A DNA stretch of 40,729 nucleotides from an uncultured Oscillospiraceae bacterium (GTDB taxonomy: Bacteria > Bacillota_A > Clostridia > Oscillospirales > Oscillospiraceae): the NCBI GenBank assembly GCA_900769845.1, contig CAAGIF010000069.1, forward strand, positions 1-40,729. The letters run 5' to 3'. Under the pieces are notes generated by a model. The model ran no database searches and was not told where the DNA came from. It saw nothing but the letters and a program-made list of their open reading frames with translations. This document shows, piece after piece, positions 8,560 through 16,512 of the stretch. The translations under genes and the position numbers were made by a program. Positions within the stretch are counted from its first letter, which is position 1. Each line of letters starts with the position of its first letter.

Positions 8560-9373
8560 CTTCGTCCTCCCGATTCATGGCCGCGCATACCACTTCCAGC
8601 ACCGATCCCGCAATACACCGGGCCTTATCGGAAATGGTAAAGCAATTCTGCATTTCTTCTGTCCGGGGATCGATATCCGCAATCTTGAATCCTTTGGTCA
8701 CCGGATATTCCTCCCGGATCATGCCCCGGAGGATACCGGGAATGGTGGCAAGCACCGGAATCTTCTCCGCGCCGGTTTCCACCCAGGCGATCTGCTGCCC
8801 AGCTTCCACCAGGCTTCCGATACCGCAGATCACATGGATCTTTCCCCCGGCGGGGCTGTGGATCACCCGTTCCACCGTGTAGCCGCCGATATTACCGGGT
8901 CTTCCCGTATTGGGCTTTGCCGTTCCCTTTCGGATAATTCTGCCCAAATTGTGGCCCCGGCTGGTTTCAATCACCGCGTCCACATCCTCTCCGGCGCAGA
9001 ATCCCGGCCCCAGCGCAACCGTGCAGGGCGCCATGCCCCGATGGGTTCCCAGATTCTTCTTGGCAAGAATGGCATCCACCACCACCGCGGGCTTCAGTTC
9101 CCGGATGCATTCCCCTTCCGGATCGGCCAGCAGCGGGATATTCCCCTCCGCCCAGACCTGCCCGGCCTGACCCGGGTTGGATATTTGAACCGCTGTCAAA
9201 CCTTCCACCGTCGCCCGGCCTTCGTAGACCGCCTCGCAGAAGGATACCTGCCGCCGAATTGCAGCGGGGTTTTCTGTCTCCAGAATCAGAACCCGGAATC
9301 CTGCGCTGACAAGTTTATGGACCGTGCCCGTAGCAAGATCTCCGCCGCCCCGCACAATGATCAGTTTTTTCAT
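8543..9373 (-). CDS. yqeB: Selenium-dependent Mo hydroxylase accessory protein YqeB
   Basis: A 276-residue protein of the YqeB/EF2563 family. The N-terminus VRGGGDLATG (7-16) is a dinucleotide-binding-like Gly motif, and the middle has LGPGFCAGEDVDAVIET with a conserved Cys, followed by GRPGNIGGY. The family is a phylogenetic marker for labile-selenium molybdenum hydroxylases and is thought to act in cofactor selenation, though its chemistry is unsettled. It lies 7 bases after yqeC and overlaps the xdhC-like gene, so the three are translationally coupled. Confidence 0.9.
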   Translation of the reverse strand: MKKLIIVRGGGDLATGTVHKLVSAGFRVLILETENPAAIRRQVSFCEAVYEGRATVEGLTAVQISNPGQAGQVWAEGNIPLLADPEGECIRELKPAVVVDAILAKKNLGTHRGMAPCTVALGPGFCAGEDVDAVIETSRGHNLGRIIRKGTAKPNTGRPGNIGGYTVERVIHSPAGGKIHVICGIGSLVEAGQQIAWVETGAEKIPVLATIPGILRGMIREEYPVTKGFKIADIDPRTEEMQNCFTISDKARCIAGSVLEVVCAAMNREDEDAETV

Positions 9374-9380
9374 GTTATCC

Positions 9381-10106
9381 TCATCCTCTCGCCCGGTTTC
9401 CGATTTTCTCCCGTTCCTCCGGGGAAAATGCCGTCAGAAAGACCTTTCCGGGCGTCATTTCTTCCAAATGTTTTTGCATCTGCTCCGCCGCAGCTGGGTT
9501 TGCATCCTGCTGATTCAAGACCAAAAGCAACGGGCGGTTTTCCACATTTTTCTTTGCTCCCGCAGCAAAAAGCCGGGATGCATCCGATACAGCCAGAATG
9601 TGGTCTTCTGCCACGCTCAGGAACTGCATCGCTTCTTCCAAGCCAAAGCATACCTCCCGGAGGGGTTTCCCGAGGGAGGATATGCCAAACACACCAATCA
9701 CACAATCCGTTGCGGGATGCAGAACGGGTTCCTGCTTTCTGGGCATTTTGCAGGGATAGCCCTTTGCGCCGTCGGATTCCAAGAGTACGATATCCGCCCG
9801 GGAAATCAATTGCTGCAGTATATCTTTATTCGGAGCTGCCAGTTTCCCGGTATCTAGCTCCGGAGCGCCAATCACTGCATAGCTTCCCTGCTGCCACAGC
9901 TTATGTACCTGCTGAATATCCGGAGCATATTCGGAAGACCGGGGGCAATAGATATGGGTGGTGGTGGATACCAACACCTTTTTCCCTCTTGACGCGAGGG
10001 TATCCGCCAGATAGTACATCAGCGTGGTTTTTCCGCCGGCGCCTACAAAAGAAATTACTTTTCCACAGTCCGTTACCATATCAGCGAACCTTGTATTTTC
10101 CTGCAT
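9381..10106 (-). CDS. yqeC: Selenium cofactor biosynthesis protein YqeC
   Basis: A 241-residue P-loop protein of the YqeC family. The Walker A-like loop GAGGKTT is at residues 22-28, VLVSTTTHIY follows, and LLESDGAKGYPCK lies mid-protein, the usual YqeC order. I start it at the ATG at 10106 because GGAAGGGAG lies just upstream; a longer in-frame ATG at 10145 has none and would cover the promoter. YqeC accompanies YqeB in selenium-dependent Mo hydroxylase systems and is presumed to be an NTP-using cofactor maturation factor. It is the first gene of the minus-strand trio and is divergent from mocA. Confidence 0.9.
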   Translation of the reverse strand: MQENTRFADMVTDCGKVISFVGAGGKTTLMYYLADTLASRGKKVLVSTTTHIYCPRSSEYAPDIQQVHKLWQQGSYAVIGAPELDTGKLAAPNKDILQQLISRADIVLLESDGAKGYPCKMPRKQEPVLHPATDCVIGVFGISSLGKPLREVCFGLEEAMQFLSVAEDHILAVSDASRLFAAGAKKNVENRPLLLVLNQQDANPAAAEQMQKHLEEMTPGKVFLTAFSPEEREKIGNRARG

Positions 10107-10136
10107 GGCTGCGCTCCCTTCCCCATTCTTTTCTAT

Positions 10137-10165
10137 ATGATACAAAAATTACCCCTAAATTGCAA
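10137..10165 (-). promoter_or_regulatory. Promoter of yqeC-yqeB-xdhC
   Basis: On the minus strand TTGCAA (10165-10160) and TATCAT (10142-10137) are 17 bases apart, upstream of the yqeC ribosome site. Confidence 0.7.
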
Positions 10166-10190
10166 CAGAAGAATCTGCGTCCCCGCCACC

Positions 10191-10219
10191 TTGCGAAATT
10201 CAGCAAGCTGTGCTATGAT
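10191..10219 (+). promoter_or_regulatory. Promoter of mocA
   Basis: TTGCGA (10191-10196), 17 bases, then TATGAT (10214-10219) preceded by TGC (extended -10). The divergent yqeC promoter's -35 lies only 25 bases away, so one regulator could control both sides. Confidence 0.75.
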
Positions 10220-10242
10220 GGTCGGGCAAAGGAGGTGGCAAA

Positions 10243-10815
10243 ATGAACATCGGCTGTGTGATCATGGCTTCGGGTCTCGGTAAGCGCTTTGGTGGTAATA
10301 AACTGATGCACCCTTTCCGGGATGAGCCCATGATTCGACAGATTTTGAATGCCACCGCCTCCATCCCCCACCGGGTAGTTGTCACCCGTCACCGAGAGGT
10401 GGCAGCGTATTGTATCACGCTTGGGGTTCCGGCGCTGGTTCACGACCTTCCCTTACGCAGCGATACGGTTCGGCTGGGACTTTCCCATCTGCTGGACCTG
10501 TATCCTGATCTGGATGGCTGCCTGTTTGCCGCCGCTGACCAACCCTGTCTGAAAAAAGCCAGCATCGATGCCCTTCAAGACGCATTTCAGGCAGAGCCGG
10601 ACTTCATTTACCGGCTTGCTTTTGGAGAGACAGCCGGCAATCCTGTTCTGTTTCCGAAAAGCAGTTTTTCAGGACTTCTTCACCTGCCGGAGGGAAAAGG
10701 TGGAGGCATTATCATCCAATCGCATCCGGAGCTTGTCCGGAAAGTCCAGGCAGGAAGTCTGCAGGAACTGACCGATGCCGATACCCCCGAAATACTGGCA
10801 GAACTCGAAAAATGA
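10243..10815 (+). CDS. mocA: MocA-type molybdenum cofactor nucleotidyltransferase
   Basis: A 190-residue MobA-like NTP transferase. The N-terminal nucleotide loop IMASGLGKRFGGNKL (residues 6-20) corresponds to the family LAAGxSxRxGxxK pattern, and FAAADQPCL corresponds to the family DQP metal/nucleotide motif. MocA cytidylylates molybdopterin to MCD, the cofactor form used by xanthine dehydrogenase-family enzymes. It is divergent from yqeC-yqeB-xdhC and completes the maturation set; E. coli mocA (ygfJ) lies in the same kind of locus. An AAAGGAGG site precedes the ATG, and a two-sided terminator follows. Confidence 0.88.
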   Translation: MNIGCVIMASGLGKRFGGNKLMHPFRDEPMIRQILNATASIPHRVVVTRHREVAAYCITLGVPALVHDLPLRSDTVRLGLSHLLDLYPDLDGCLFAAADQPCLKKASIDALQDAFQAEPDFIYRLAFGETAGNPVLFPKSSFSGLLHLPEGKGGGIIIQSHPELVRKVQAGSLQELTDADTPEILAELEK

Positions 10816-10823
10816 AACACTTA

Positions 10824-10851
10824 TCCCGGGATGAAATCATCCCGGGACAGT
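10824..10851. terminator. Bidirectional terminator mocA / DUF1846
   Basis: A 10-bp stem TCCCGGGATG/CATCCCGGGA with AAAT loop sits between two convergent genes; TTTT follows on the plus strand, and T-rich sequence follows the hairpin on the minus strand. Confidence 0.8.
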
Positions 10852-10852
10852 T

Positions 10853-12319
10853 TTATCCTTTGTACTTGGGTTCGCAAGTCAGGTTCACACCCAGCCGCTT
10901 AAATGTCTTTTCATCCACCGGTGAGAGGATCACCGTGGAATGGACCTCGCAGCCTCTAAGCTTGCCCAGTTGCTCCATAGCCATCTCTGCCATGGGATTG
11001 GTAGCCGCGCAGATAGAAAGGGCGATGAGGGTCTCATCGGTGTGCAGCCGGGGATTCCGGTTGCCAAGATGATCCACCTTCAAATGCTGGATGGGGTCCA
11101 GAACCACCGGGGAGATCATATGCATCCGGTCGTTCATGCCACCCAGAGCCTTCAGCGCATTCAGCAGCAGCGCAGAGGACGCCCCCAGCAGATCAGAGGT
11201 TTTTCCGGTGATGATCCTGCCGTCGGGCAGCTCCATGGCGGCCGCAGGAGCGCCGGTTTCCTCCTCCCGGGTCAAGGCTGCCGCCACCACCCGGCGCTGA
11301 TCAGTGGTAGCCCCCACCTTACGCATCAGCAGTTCCAGTTTAGGTACTACCCCATCGGGAATTTTGCCCTGCTTCTGGTCGCACAGAGCGTTATAGTACC
11401 GGCGCAGGATCTCCTGTGCCGATGCCTGGCGCACAACTTCCTCATCCACAATGCAGTTGCCCACCATGTTAACGCCCATATCCGTGGGGGATTTGTAGGG
11501 ACAATGTCCCAGGATCTTCTCAAACATTGCAACCAGTACGGGAAATGCTTCCACATCCCGGTTGTAATTGACTGTGGTCACCCCGTAAGCATCCAGATGG
11601 AAGGGGTCGATCATATTCACATCGTTTAAATCAGCGGTGGCTGCCTCATAGGCAAGGTTCACCGGATGATTCAGAGGCAGATTCCAGATGGGGAAAGTCT
11701 CAAACTTTGCATAGCCGGCTTTTTTGCCGTGGATATGGTCATGGTAAAGCTGAGAAAGGCAGGTGGCCAGCTTGCCGCTTCCGGGACCGGGACCGGTAAC
11801 CACCACCAGTTCCCGGGTGGTTGCAATATAGTCGTTTCTTCCAAAGCCTTCCTCGCTGACTACCATAGCAGTATTGGAGGGATATCCGGAAATGGCATAA
11901 TGATGATAGACCCGAACGCCCAGGCCTTCCAATCGTGCCTGAAATGCCTTCGCCTGGGGCTGGTGGTTGTAGCGGGTCAGAACCACACTGGATACATAGA
12001 GTCCAAAGCTCCGGAAAACATCAATAAGCCGGATCACATCCCGGTCATAGGTGATACCCAGATCCCCCCGGATCTTGTTTTTCTCAATGTCTGCAGCATT
12101 GATGGCGATGACAACCTCCACCTGTTCCTTCAGCTGCAGCAGCATCCGCAGCTTGGAATCCGGTTGAAATCCGGGAAGAACCCGGGCAGCATGGTTATCG
12201 TCATACAGCTTGCCGCCAAATTCCAGATAGAGCTTTCCGCCAAAGTCATTTAACCGCTGGCGGATATGTTCCGATTGCAGCCGCAGGTATTTATCATTAT
12301 CAAACCCGATCTTACCCAT
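10853..12319 (-). CDS. DUF1846 family protein
   Basis: A 488-residue protein recognised as DUF1846, a conserved, structurally known but functionally unassigned family of Firmicutes and actinobacteria. It is soluble, with no signal peptide or membrane segment. Recognisable parts are the N-terminus GFDNDKYLRLQSEHIRQR, a central VVTGPGPGSGKLATCLSQLY stretch that resembles a nucleotide-binding loop, and MVGNCIVDEEVV further on. The ATG at 12319 has an AAAAGGGG site; a TTG at 12346 is possible but less likely. It is monocistronic, divergent from lrgAB. The P-loop-like GPGPGSGK suggests phosphate or nucleotide binding, but no reaction can be assigned. Confidence 0.88.
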   Translation of the reverse strand: MGKIGFDNDKYLRLQSEHIRQRLNDFGGKLYLEFGGKLYDDNHAARVLPGFQPDSKLRMLLQLKEQVEVVIAINAADIEKNKIRGDLGITYDRDVIRLIDVFRSFGLYVSSVVLTRYNHQPQAKAFQARLEGLGVRVYHHYAISGYPSNTAMVVSEEGFGRNDYIATTRELVVVTGPGPGSGKLATCLSQLYHDHIHGKKAGYAKFETFPIWNLPLNHPVNLAYEAATADLNDVNMIDPFHLDAYGVTTVNYNRDVEAFPVLVAMFEKILGHCPYKSPTDMGVNMVGNCIVDEEVVRQASAQEILRRYYNALCDQKQGKIPDGVVPKLELLMRKVGATTDQRRVVAAALTREEETGAPAAAMELPDGRIITGKTSDLLGASSALLLNALKALGGMNDRMHMISPVVLDPIQHLKVDHLGNRNPRLHTDETLIALSICAATNPMAEMAMEQLGKLRGCEVHSTVILSPVDEKTFKRLGVNLTCEPKYKG

Positions 12320-12355
12320 TGCCGACGCCCCTTTTTCTAAAATCAATTATCTATT

Positions 12356-12384
12356 ATTGTACTGCATCCAACATGAAATAGCAA
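12356..12384 (-). promoter_or_regulatory. Promoter of the DUF1846 gene
   Basis: Minus-strand TTGCTA (12384-12379), 17 bases, TACAAT (12361-12356). Confidence 0.65.
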
Positions 12385-12413
12385 GAAATTTGGACAGGAA
12401 AAATGCCACCGAA

Positions 12414-12442
12414 TTGACTTTATTCTCCATCGCCGCTATAAT
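12414..12442 (+). promoter_or_regulatory. Promoter of lrgAB
   Basis: TTGACT (12414-12419) and a perfect TATAAT (12437-12442) with 17-base spacing. It is divergent from the DUF1846 promoter, with 29 bases between the two -35 boxes. Confidence 0.88.
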
Positions 12443-12497
12443 CGGTATAGGATTCTCCGAGAAATCGCAGTTCAACTTTCCAGGTGGAGGTTTTATT

Positions 12498-12860
12498 TTG
12501 AAATACCTAAAACAGATTATGCTGATCCTGCTGTTTTCCTTTCTGGGAGAACTCTGCAGGTTTCTGATCCCCTATCCTATTCCCGCGTCCATTTACGGCA
12601 TGGCGCTGATGTTTCTGGCCCTTTCTCTGAAAATCGTACCGCTGGAGCAAGTCCGGGATGCCGGTTCCTTTCTTACATCCATTCTGCCTATGCTGTTCGT
12701 GGCACCGGCAGTCAGCCTTCTGGAGTGCTGGGATCTGCTGCAACCTGCGCTGATTCCCCTGTTGCTGATCACGCTGCTTTCCACCGTTATCGTCTTCGCC
12801 GTCAGCGGCATCCTCACCCAGTGGCTCACCAAGGAAAAAGGAGGCGCTGACCGTGACTGA
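12498..12860 (+). CDS. lrgA: LrgA/CidA family holin-like membrane protein
   Basis: A 120-residue membrane protein of the CidA/LrgA family with about four hydrophobic helices and the family hallmark IPYPIPASIYGMALMFLAL (residues 18-36). The only well-placed ribosome site is GGTGGAGG at 12483-12490, which points to a TTG start at 12498; the in-frame sequence further upstream runs through the promoter and cannot be translated. LrgA and LrgB form a membrane pair linked to murein hydrolase control, pyruvate uptake and overflow metabolism in other Firmicutes. The end overlaps lrgB by 8 bases, implying coupled translation. Confidence 0.85.
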   Translation: MKYLKQIMLILLFSFLGELCRFLIPYPIPASIYGMALMFLALSLKIVPLEQVRDAGSFLTSILPMLFVAPAVSLLECWDLLQPALIPLLLITLLSTVIVFAVSGILTQWLTKEKGGADRD

Positions 12861-13545
12861 ATTTTTTAGCAGCAGCACCTTTTTCAGCGTCAGTTTGACA
12901 CTGATCGCCTTTGCCTTTGCCAGCGCTTTCCAGAAAAGGTGGAAGCTCGCCCTTTTCAATCCCATTCTGATCTCCGCAGCTCTTATTATGGGCGCGCTGG
13001 CTTTGTTGGATGTCCCCAACTCCGTTTATCAGGAAGGCTGCCGGGTGCTTTCTTATCTGCTGACTCCCGCCACCATCTGCCTGGCCATTTCCTTCTATGA
13101 GCAGTTCCAGGGGCTGAAAAAACACTTAACCGCCATTGTCATTGGTGTTCTGGCAGGAACGGTATGCAGCCTGGGATCTATCTATTTCCTTTGCAGGCTC
13201 TTTGATCTGACAAATGTGCTGACCTATTCCTTGCTTCCCAAAAGCGTCACCACTGCCATCGGCGTTGCCCTGACGGAAGAAATGGGCGGCATCGCAGCCA
13301 TCACCACCGCTGCCATTGTGGTCACCGGTATTTTCGGTAATGTGGCCGGTTCTTTTCTGTGCCGGATCTTTGGTATCCGCAGTGAGATCGCCCAGGGTGT
13401 GGCTTTCGGCACCTCCGCCCATGTGGTGGGAACTGCCCGGGCGGTACAGATCAGCGAACTTACCGGCGCTGTGAGCAGCCTTTCTCTGACCGTCGCAGGC
13501 ATCGTCACCGCAGTGCTGATGTCATTTCTGGCGCAGTTTATCTGA
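12853..13545 (+). CDS. lrgB: LrgB family membrane protein
   Basis: A 230-residue polytopic membrane protein of the LrgB/CidB/YohK family. The family signature is visible as LLPKSVTTAIGVALTEEMGG around residues 126-145, followed by VTGIFGNVAGSF and GTSAHVVGTARA near residues 156-200. The start is GTG at 12853 with AAAGGAGG just upstream inside lrgA. LrgB is the partner of LrgA, acting in the cytoplasmic membrane; the pair in other Firmicutes handles pyruvate/overflow metabolites and autolysis control, and either role could apply here. Confidence 0.92.
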   Translation: MTEFFSSSTFFSVSLTLIAFAFASAFQKRWKLALFNPILISAALIMGALALLDVPNSVYQEGCRVLSYLLTPATICLAISFYEQFQGLKKHLTAIVIGVLAGTVCSLGSIYFLCRLFDLTNVLTYSLLPKSVTTAIGVALTEEMGGIAAITTAAIVVTGIFGNVAGSFLCRIFGIRSEIAQGVAFGTSAHVVGTARAVQISELTGAVSSLSLTVAGIVTAVLMSFLAQFI

Positions 13546-13550
13546 TATCT

Positions 13551-13580
13551 GCGGGCATTCTTCCGAATGCCCGCTTTTTT
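13551..13580 (+). terminator. Terminator after lrgB
   Basis: A 10-bp stem GCGGGCATTC/GAATGCCCGC with TTCC loop and six T ends lrgAB. Confidence 0.93.
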
Positions 13581-13591
13581 GTTCTTTTTTC

Positions 13592-13620
13592 TTGTTTTGG
13601 GCATTTGTCCGTGGTATAAT
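13592..13620 (+). promoter_or_regulatory. Promoter of the DUF5058/M20 operon
   Basis: TTGTTT (13592-13597), 17 bases, TATAAT (13615-13620) with TGG before it (extended -10). Confidence 0.8.
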
Positions 13621-13648
13621 TTAGGAAACCATTTATGGAGGTACTTTC

Positions 13649-14395
13649 ATGACATTTTACACCAATCACCCGATTCTCTTTATTTTGGCGGGTCTTCTGG
13701 TGGCCGTCGTTCTGGCGCAGTCTGTCTTTTTCCTGATTAAGGCGCTGAAGCGGAGTAAGGCCATCGGCATGGATCAGACCAAAATCCGTAAAACCATCCA
13801 AACCGCCGCGATCTTCACCATTGCTCCGGCTGTTTCCATCGTCATCAGCGTCATCACCCTGTCCAAGAGTCTGGGTATCCCCCTGCCCTGGCTGCGGCTG
13901 AGCGTGGTGGGCAGCCTCAGCTACGAAGCCATTGCCGCATCCAACGCGGTCAGCGCCATGGGCCTGGAACTGGGTAAGATCAGTTCCCTCACTGCCCAGC
14001 AGTTTGTCAACATCACCTTGGTAATGACCATATCCATCCTGGTGGGCATCTGGCTGGTTCCTGTGATCGGCAAAAAGCTGCTGACCGGCATGACCAAGCT
14101 GGAGGCTAAGGACAAAAAGTGGTCGGAGATCTTCCAGAACGCCATGTTTATCGGCATGATCGCCGCATTTCTTGGCTTTGTCTTCTGTGATTTCTCCATG
14201 CTGTGGAATCCTGTGGAGGGTATCTCCCCCACTGCGGGTCTGATTCCTGTGTGTGTTATGGGCGTTTCCGCCCTGGTGATGGTGTGCCTTGGTCTTGCCA
14301 TGAAGAAGTGGAAATGGCTGGGTGACTACGCCCTGCCCATCAGCCTTGTCTTGGGCATGATTTCCGCCATTCCCATCACCGCATGGCTCGGTTAA
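13649..14395 (+). CDS. DUF5058 family membrane protein
   Basis: A 248-residue integral membrane protein that I recognise as DUF5058 (function unknown). About six or seven hydrophobic helices are visible, near residues 8-30, 50-74, 80-98, 116-140, 160-182, 193-216 and 223-247. A re-entrant-looking segment between helices two and four, LRLSVVGSLSYEAIAASNAV, is rich in small residues and Ser. It heads a three-gene operon and is followed after 11 bases by a second polytopic protein, then a membrane-tethered peptidase. The arrangement suggests a two-subunit secondary transporter, but that is inference; no transporter family motif is recognised. Confidence 0.85.
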   Translation: MTFYTNHPILFILAGLLVAVVLAQSVFFLIKALKRSKAIGMDQTKIRKTIQTAAIFTIAPAVSIVISVITLSKSLGIPLPWLRLSVVGSLSYEAIAASNAVSAMGLELGKISSLTAQQFVNITLVMTISILVGIWLVPVIGKKLLTGMTKLEAKDKKWSEIFQNAMFIGMIAAFLGFVFCDFSMLWNPVEGISPTAGLIPVCVMGVSALVMVCLGLAMKKWKWLGDYALPISLVLGMISAIPITAWLG

Positions 14396-14406
14396 GGAGG
14401 TGCCTT

Positions 14407-15072
14407 ATGAAAAAGAATCTGAGTTACATAGATTCCGTCCATCGGGACGGTATCATCTGGAACATCGGCGTTATGATCCTTCTGATGATGTTCCCCATTT
14501 CCGTGGCGCTTATTTTCCAGGCCACTCCGGATTGGGGCGCGCTGGTAGTGGGTTTAATTGCTACCGCCCCCATGTACTGGGCGGTTGGTGTGATTGAGAC
14601 CATTACCTTTGTTCCCATGCTGGGCGCCGGCGGCTCTTACTTAAGCTTCGTCACCGGCAATATATCCAATCTGAAGCTTCCTTGCGCCATTAACGCCCTG
14701 GAGCAGAACGAGGTCAGCGCCAGCAGCGAGGAGGGTGAAATCATCTCCACCATTGCCATCGCCACTTCCTCCATCGTGACCACCGTCATTATCATCATCG
14801 GTGTCATCTGCATCGTACCCCTGACACCCATTCTGGAAGCGCCGGTTCTGGAGCCTGCTTTTGCACAGATGCTGCCCGCTCTCTTTGGCGGTTTGGGCGT
14901 TGCCTTTGTCAGCAAGAACTGGAAGATCGCCATCGCGCCTATCGTGCTGATGCTGATCCTGTTTATTTTTGTCCCTGCCCTCGATTCCGGCACTGTGGGC
15001 ATCATGGTCCCCGTATCGGTGCTGTTCACCATCGCCGCAAGCCGGATCCTGTATAAGAGAGGTGTGCTGTGA
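14407..15072 (+). CDS. Uncharacterised membrane protein, DUF5058 partner
   Basis: A 221-residue membrane protein I cannot place in a named family. Hydrophobic segments lie near residues 16-40, 43-72, 112-143, 155-170, 173-193 and 198-217. Between the second and third is a polar stretch containing GAGGSYLSFVTGNISNLKLP followed by a Glu-rich patch (EQNEVSASSEEGE, about 98-110), the most likely functional or substrate-facing part. The ATG at 14407 follows TAAGGAGG, which overlaps the DUF5058 stop; an in-frame ATG at 14383 inside the previous gene is rejected. The stop shares a base with the peptidase start (TGATG), so all three genes are translationally coupled. Confidence 0.85.
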   Translation: MKKNLSYIDSVHRDGIIWNIGVMILLMMFPISVALIFQATPDWGALVVGLIATAPMYWAVGVIETITFVPMLGAGGSYLSFVTGNISNLKLPCAINALEQNEVSASSEEGEIISTIAIATSSIVTTVIIIIGVICIVPLTPILEAPVLEPAFAQMLPALFGGLGVAFVSKNWKIAIAPIVLMLILFIFVPALDSGTVGIMVPVSVLFTIAASRILYKRGVL

Positions 15073-16505
15073 TGCTGGGATATATTCTGCTCTCCCTGAT
15101 CGTTGTCTTCTTTGCCGTAGTGCTGATCCGCACTGCCGCCTTTAAACCCAAACCCCAGCCCACTACCGGTAATGATACGGTGTCCTTTGATACGGATGCC
15201 GCGGTGAATGCGCTCGCGCAGCTGGTGAAATGTAAGACCATTTCCTACTCCGACCATTCCCTGGAGGATGATGCGGAATTCGAAAAGCTGATTTCCCACC
15301 TGCCCGAACTGTATCCCTATGTTTTCCGGGTATGCGAATTTCAGCAGCTTCCGGACCGGGCGCTGCTCTTTCGGTGGCCCGGCAAAGCAGCCGGAGATCC
15401 CACTGTTCTGATGGCTCACTATGACGTGGTGCCTGTGAACGAGGAGAACTGGGAGAAGCCTCCTTTTGATGCCGTAATCGAGGACGGCATTATGTGGGGA
15501 CGGGGCACGCTGGATACCAAGGTTACCTTCAACGGCGCGCTGTTCGCTGCCAACCACCTGATCGGACAGGGCTTCCAGCCGGAGCATGATGTTTATCTCG
15601 CCTTCTCCGGCGGGGAAGAAGTCAATGGAAAGGGCGCGCCCAATATCGTTTCCTGGTTTGAAGCCAACGGTATCACTCCCGCTATGGTCGTCGACGAGGG
15701 CGGCGCAGTGGTTGAAAATGTATTTCCCGGAGTAAAAGCCCCCTGCGGTCTCATCGGCATCGCGGAAAAGGGCATGATCAACGCCCAGTACCGCTGTGTT
15801 TCCTCCGGCGGTCACGCCTCTGCGCCCAAGCCCCATACCCCTGTGGGTATTCTGGCAAGGGCCTGCGCCCGGGTGGAAAACAAACCTTTCAAGGTCCATA
15901 TTGACGGCCCTGCCGCCCAGATGTTCGACACCCTGGGCCGCTATTCCACCTTCCTGTACCGGATGATCTTCGCAAATCTGTGGTGTTTCGGCTGGGTCAT
16001 CGATCTGCTGGGCAAAACCTCCGGTGGTGAAATGAACGCCCTGGTCCGCACCACCGTAGCTTTCACCCAGATGGAGGGCAGCTCCGCCCGGAATGTGATT
16101 CCTCCGGAAGCAAAAATGGTATCCAACATGCGCTTAAATCCCAGCGACAGCGTGGAATCCGCCCTCGCCTATCTGCACAAGGTAGTCAATGACGATCAGG
16201 TGGAGATCACCGCATTGGAGTCCTTCGAGCCCAGCCCGGTTTCCGAAACCGAATGCGAGGCATGGGACAAGGTAGCCTCCGCGGTGGCGGAAACCTGGCG
16301 CGGCTGCATTGTTTCTCCCTATCTGATGGTTCAGTGTTCCGATTCCCGGCACTACGGCAGAATATCCAATCATGTTTACCGGTTCTCCGCCATGGATCTG
16401 ACGGGTGAGGAACGGGCAACCATCCACGGCAATAACGAACGGATCCGTCTGGAATGCATCAGCCGGGCCGTAGAGTTTTATATTCGTCTTATCGGCAAGT
16501 GCTGA
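15072..16505 (+). CDS. Membrane-anchored M20 metallopeptidase (CPS1/PM20D1-like)
   Basis: A 477-residue M20/M25/M40 metallohydrolase. Residues 2-22 form one hydrophobic helix followed by a basic/Pro linker (KPKPQP), so the enzyme is membrane-tethered. The di-zinc site can be read in order: His in LMAHYDVVPV, bridging Asp in MWGRGTLDTK, Glu-Glu in SGGEEVNG, Asp/Glu in VVDEGGAV, and the last His in CSDSRHYGRIS. The wording of these motifs and the anchor resemble yeast carboxypeptidase S and animal PM20D1, which cleave peptides or N-acyl amino acids. Positive charges follow rather than precede the helix, which favours a cytoplasmic catalytic domain. It is the third gene of the DUF5058 operon; the substrate is unknown. 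Confidence 0.88.
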   Translation: MLGYILLSLIVVFFAVVLIRTAAFKPKPQPTTGNDTVSFDTDAAVNALAQLVKCKTISYSDHSLEDDAEFEKLISHLPELYPYVFRVCEFQQLPDRALLFRWPGKAAGDPTVLMAHYDVVPVNEENWEKPPFDAVIEDGIMWGRGTLDTKVTFNGALFAANHLIGQGFQPEHDVYLAFSGGEEVNGKGAPNIVSWFEANGITPAMVVDEGGAVVENVFPGVKAPCGLIGIAEKGMINAQYRCVSSGGHASAPKPHTPVGILARACARVENKPFKVHIDGPAAQMFDTLGRYSTFLYRMIFANLWCFGWVIDLLGKTSGGEMNALVRTTVAFTQMEGSSARNVIPPEAKMVSNMRLNPSDSVESALAYLHKVVNDDQVEITALESFEPSPVSETECEAWDKVASAVAETWRGCIVSPYLMVQCSDSRHYGRISNHVYRFSAMDLTGEERATIHGNNERIRLECISRAVEFYIRLIGKC

Positions 16506-16512
16506 ACAACTA

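Noticed and set aside
8447..10246. 599-codon plus-strand open frame opposite yqeB and yqeC
   Set aside because: Shadow of the yqeC-yqeB operon, running through the mapped promoters; product is Pro/Arg/Ser-rich with no family look.
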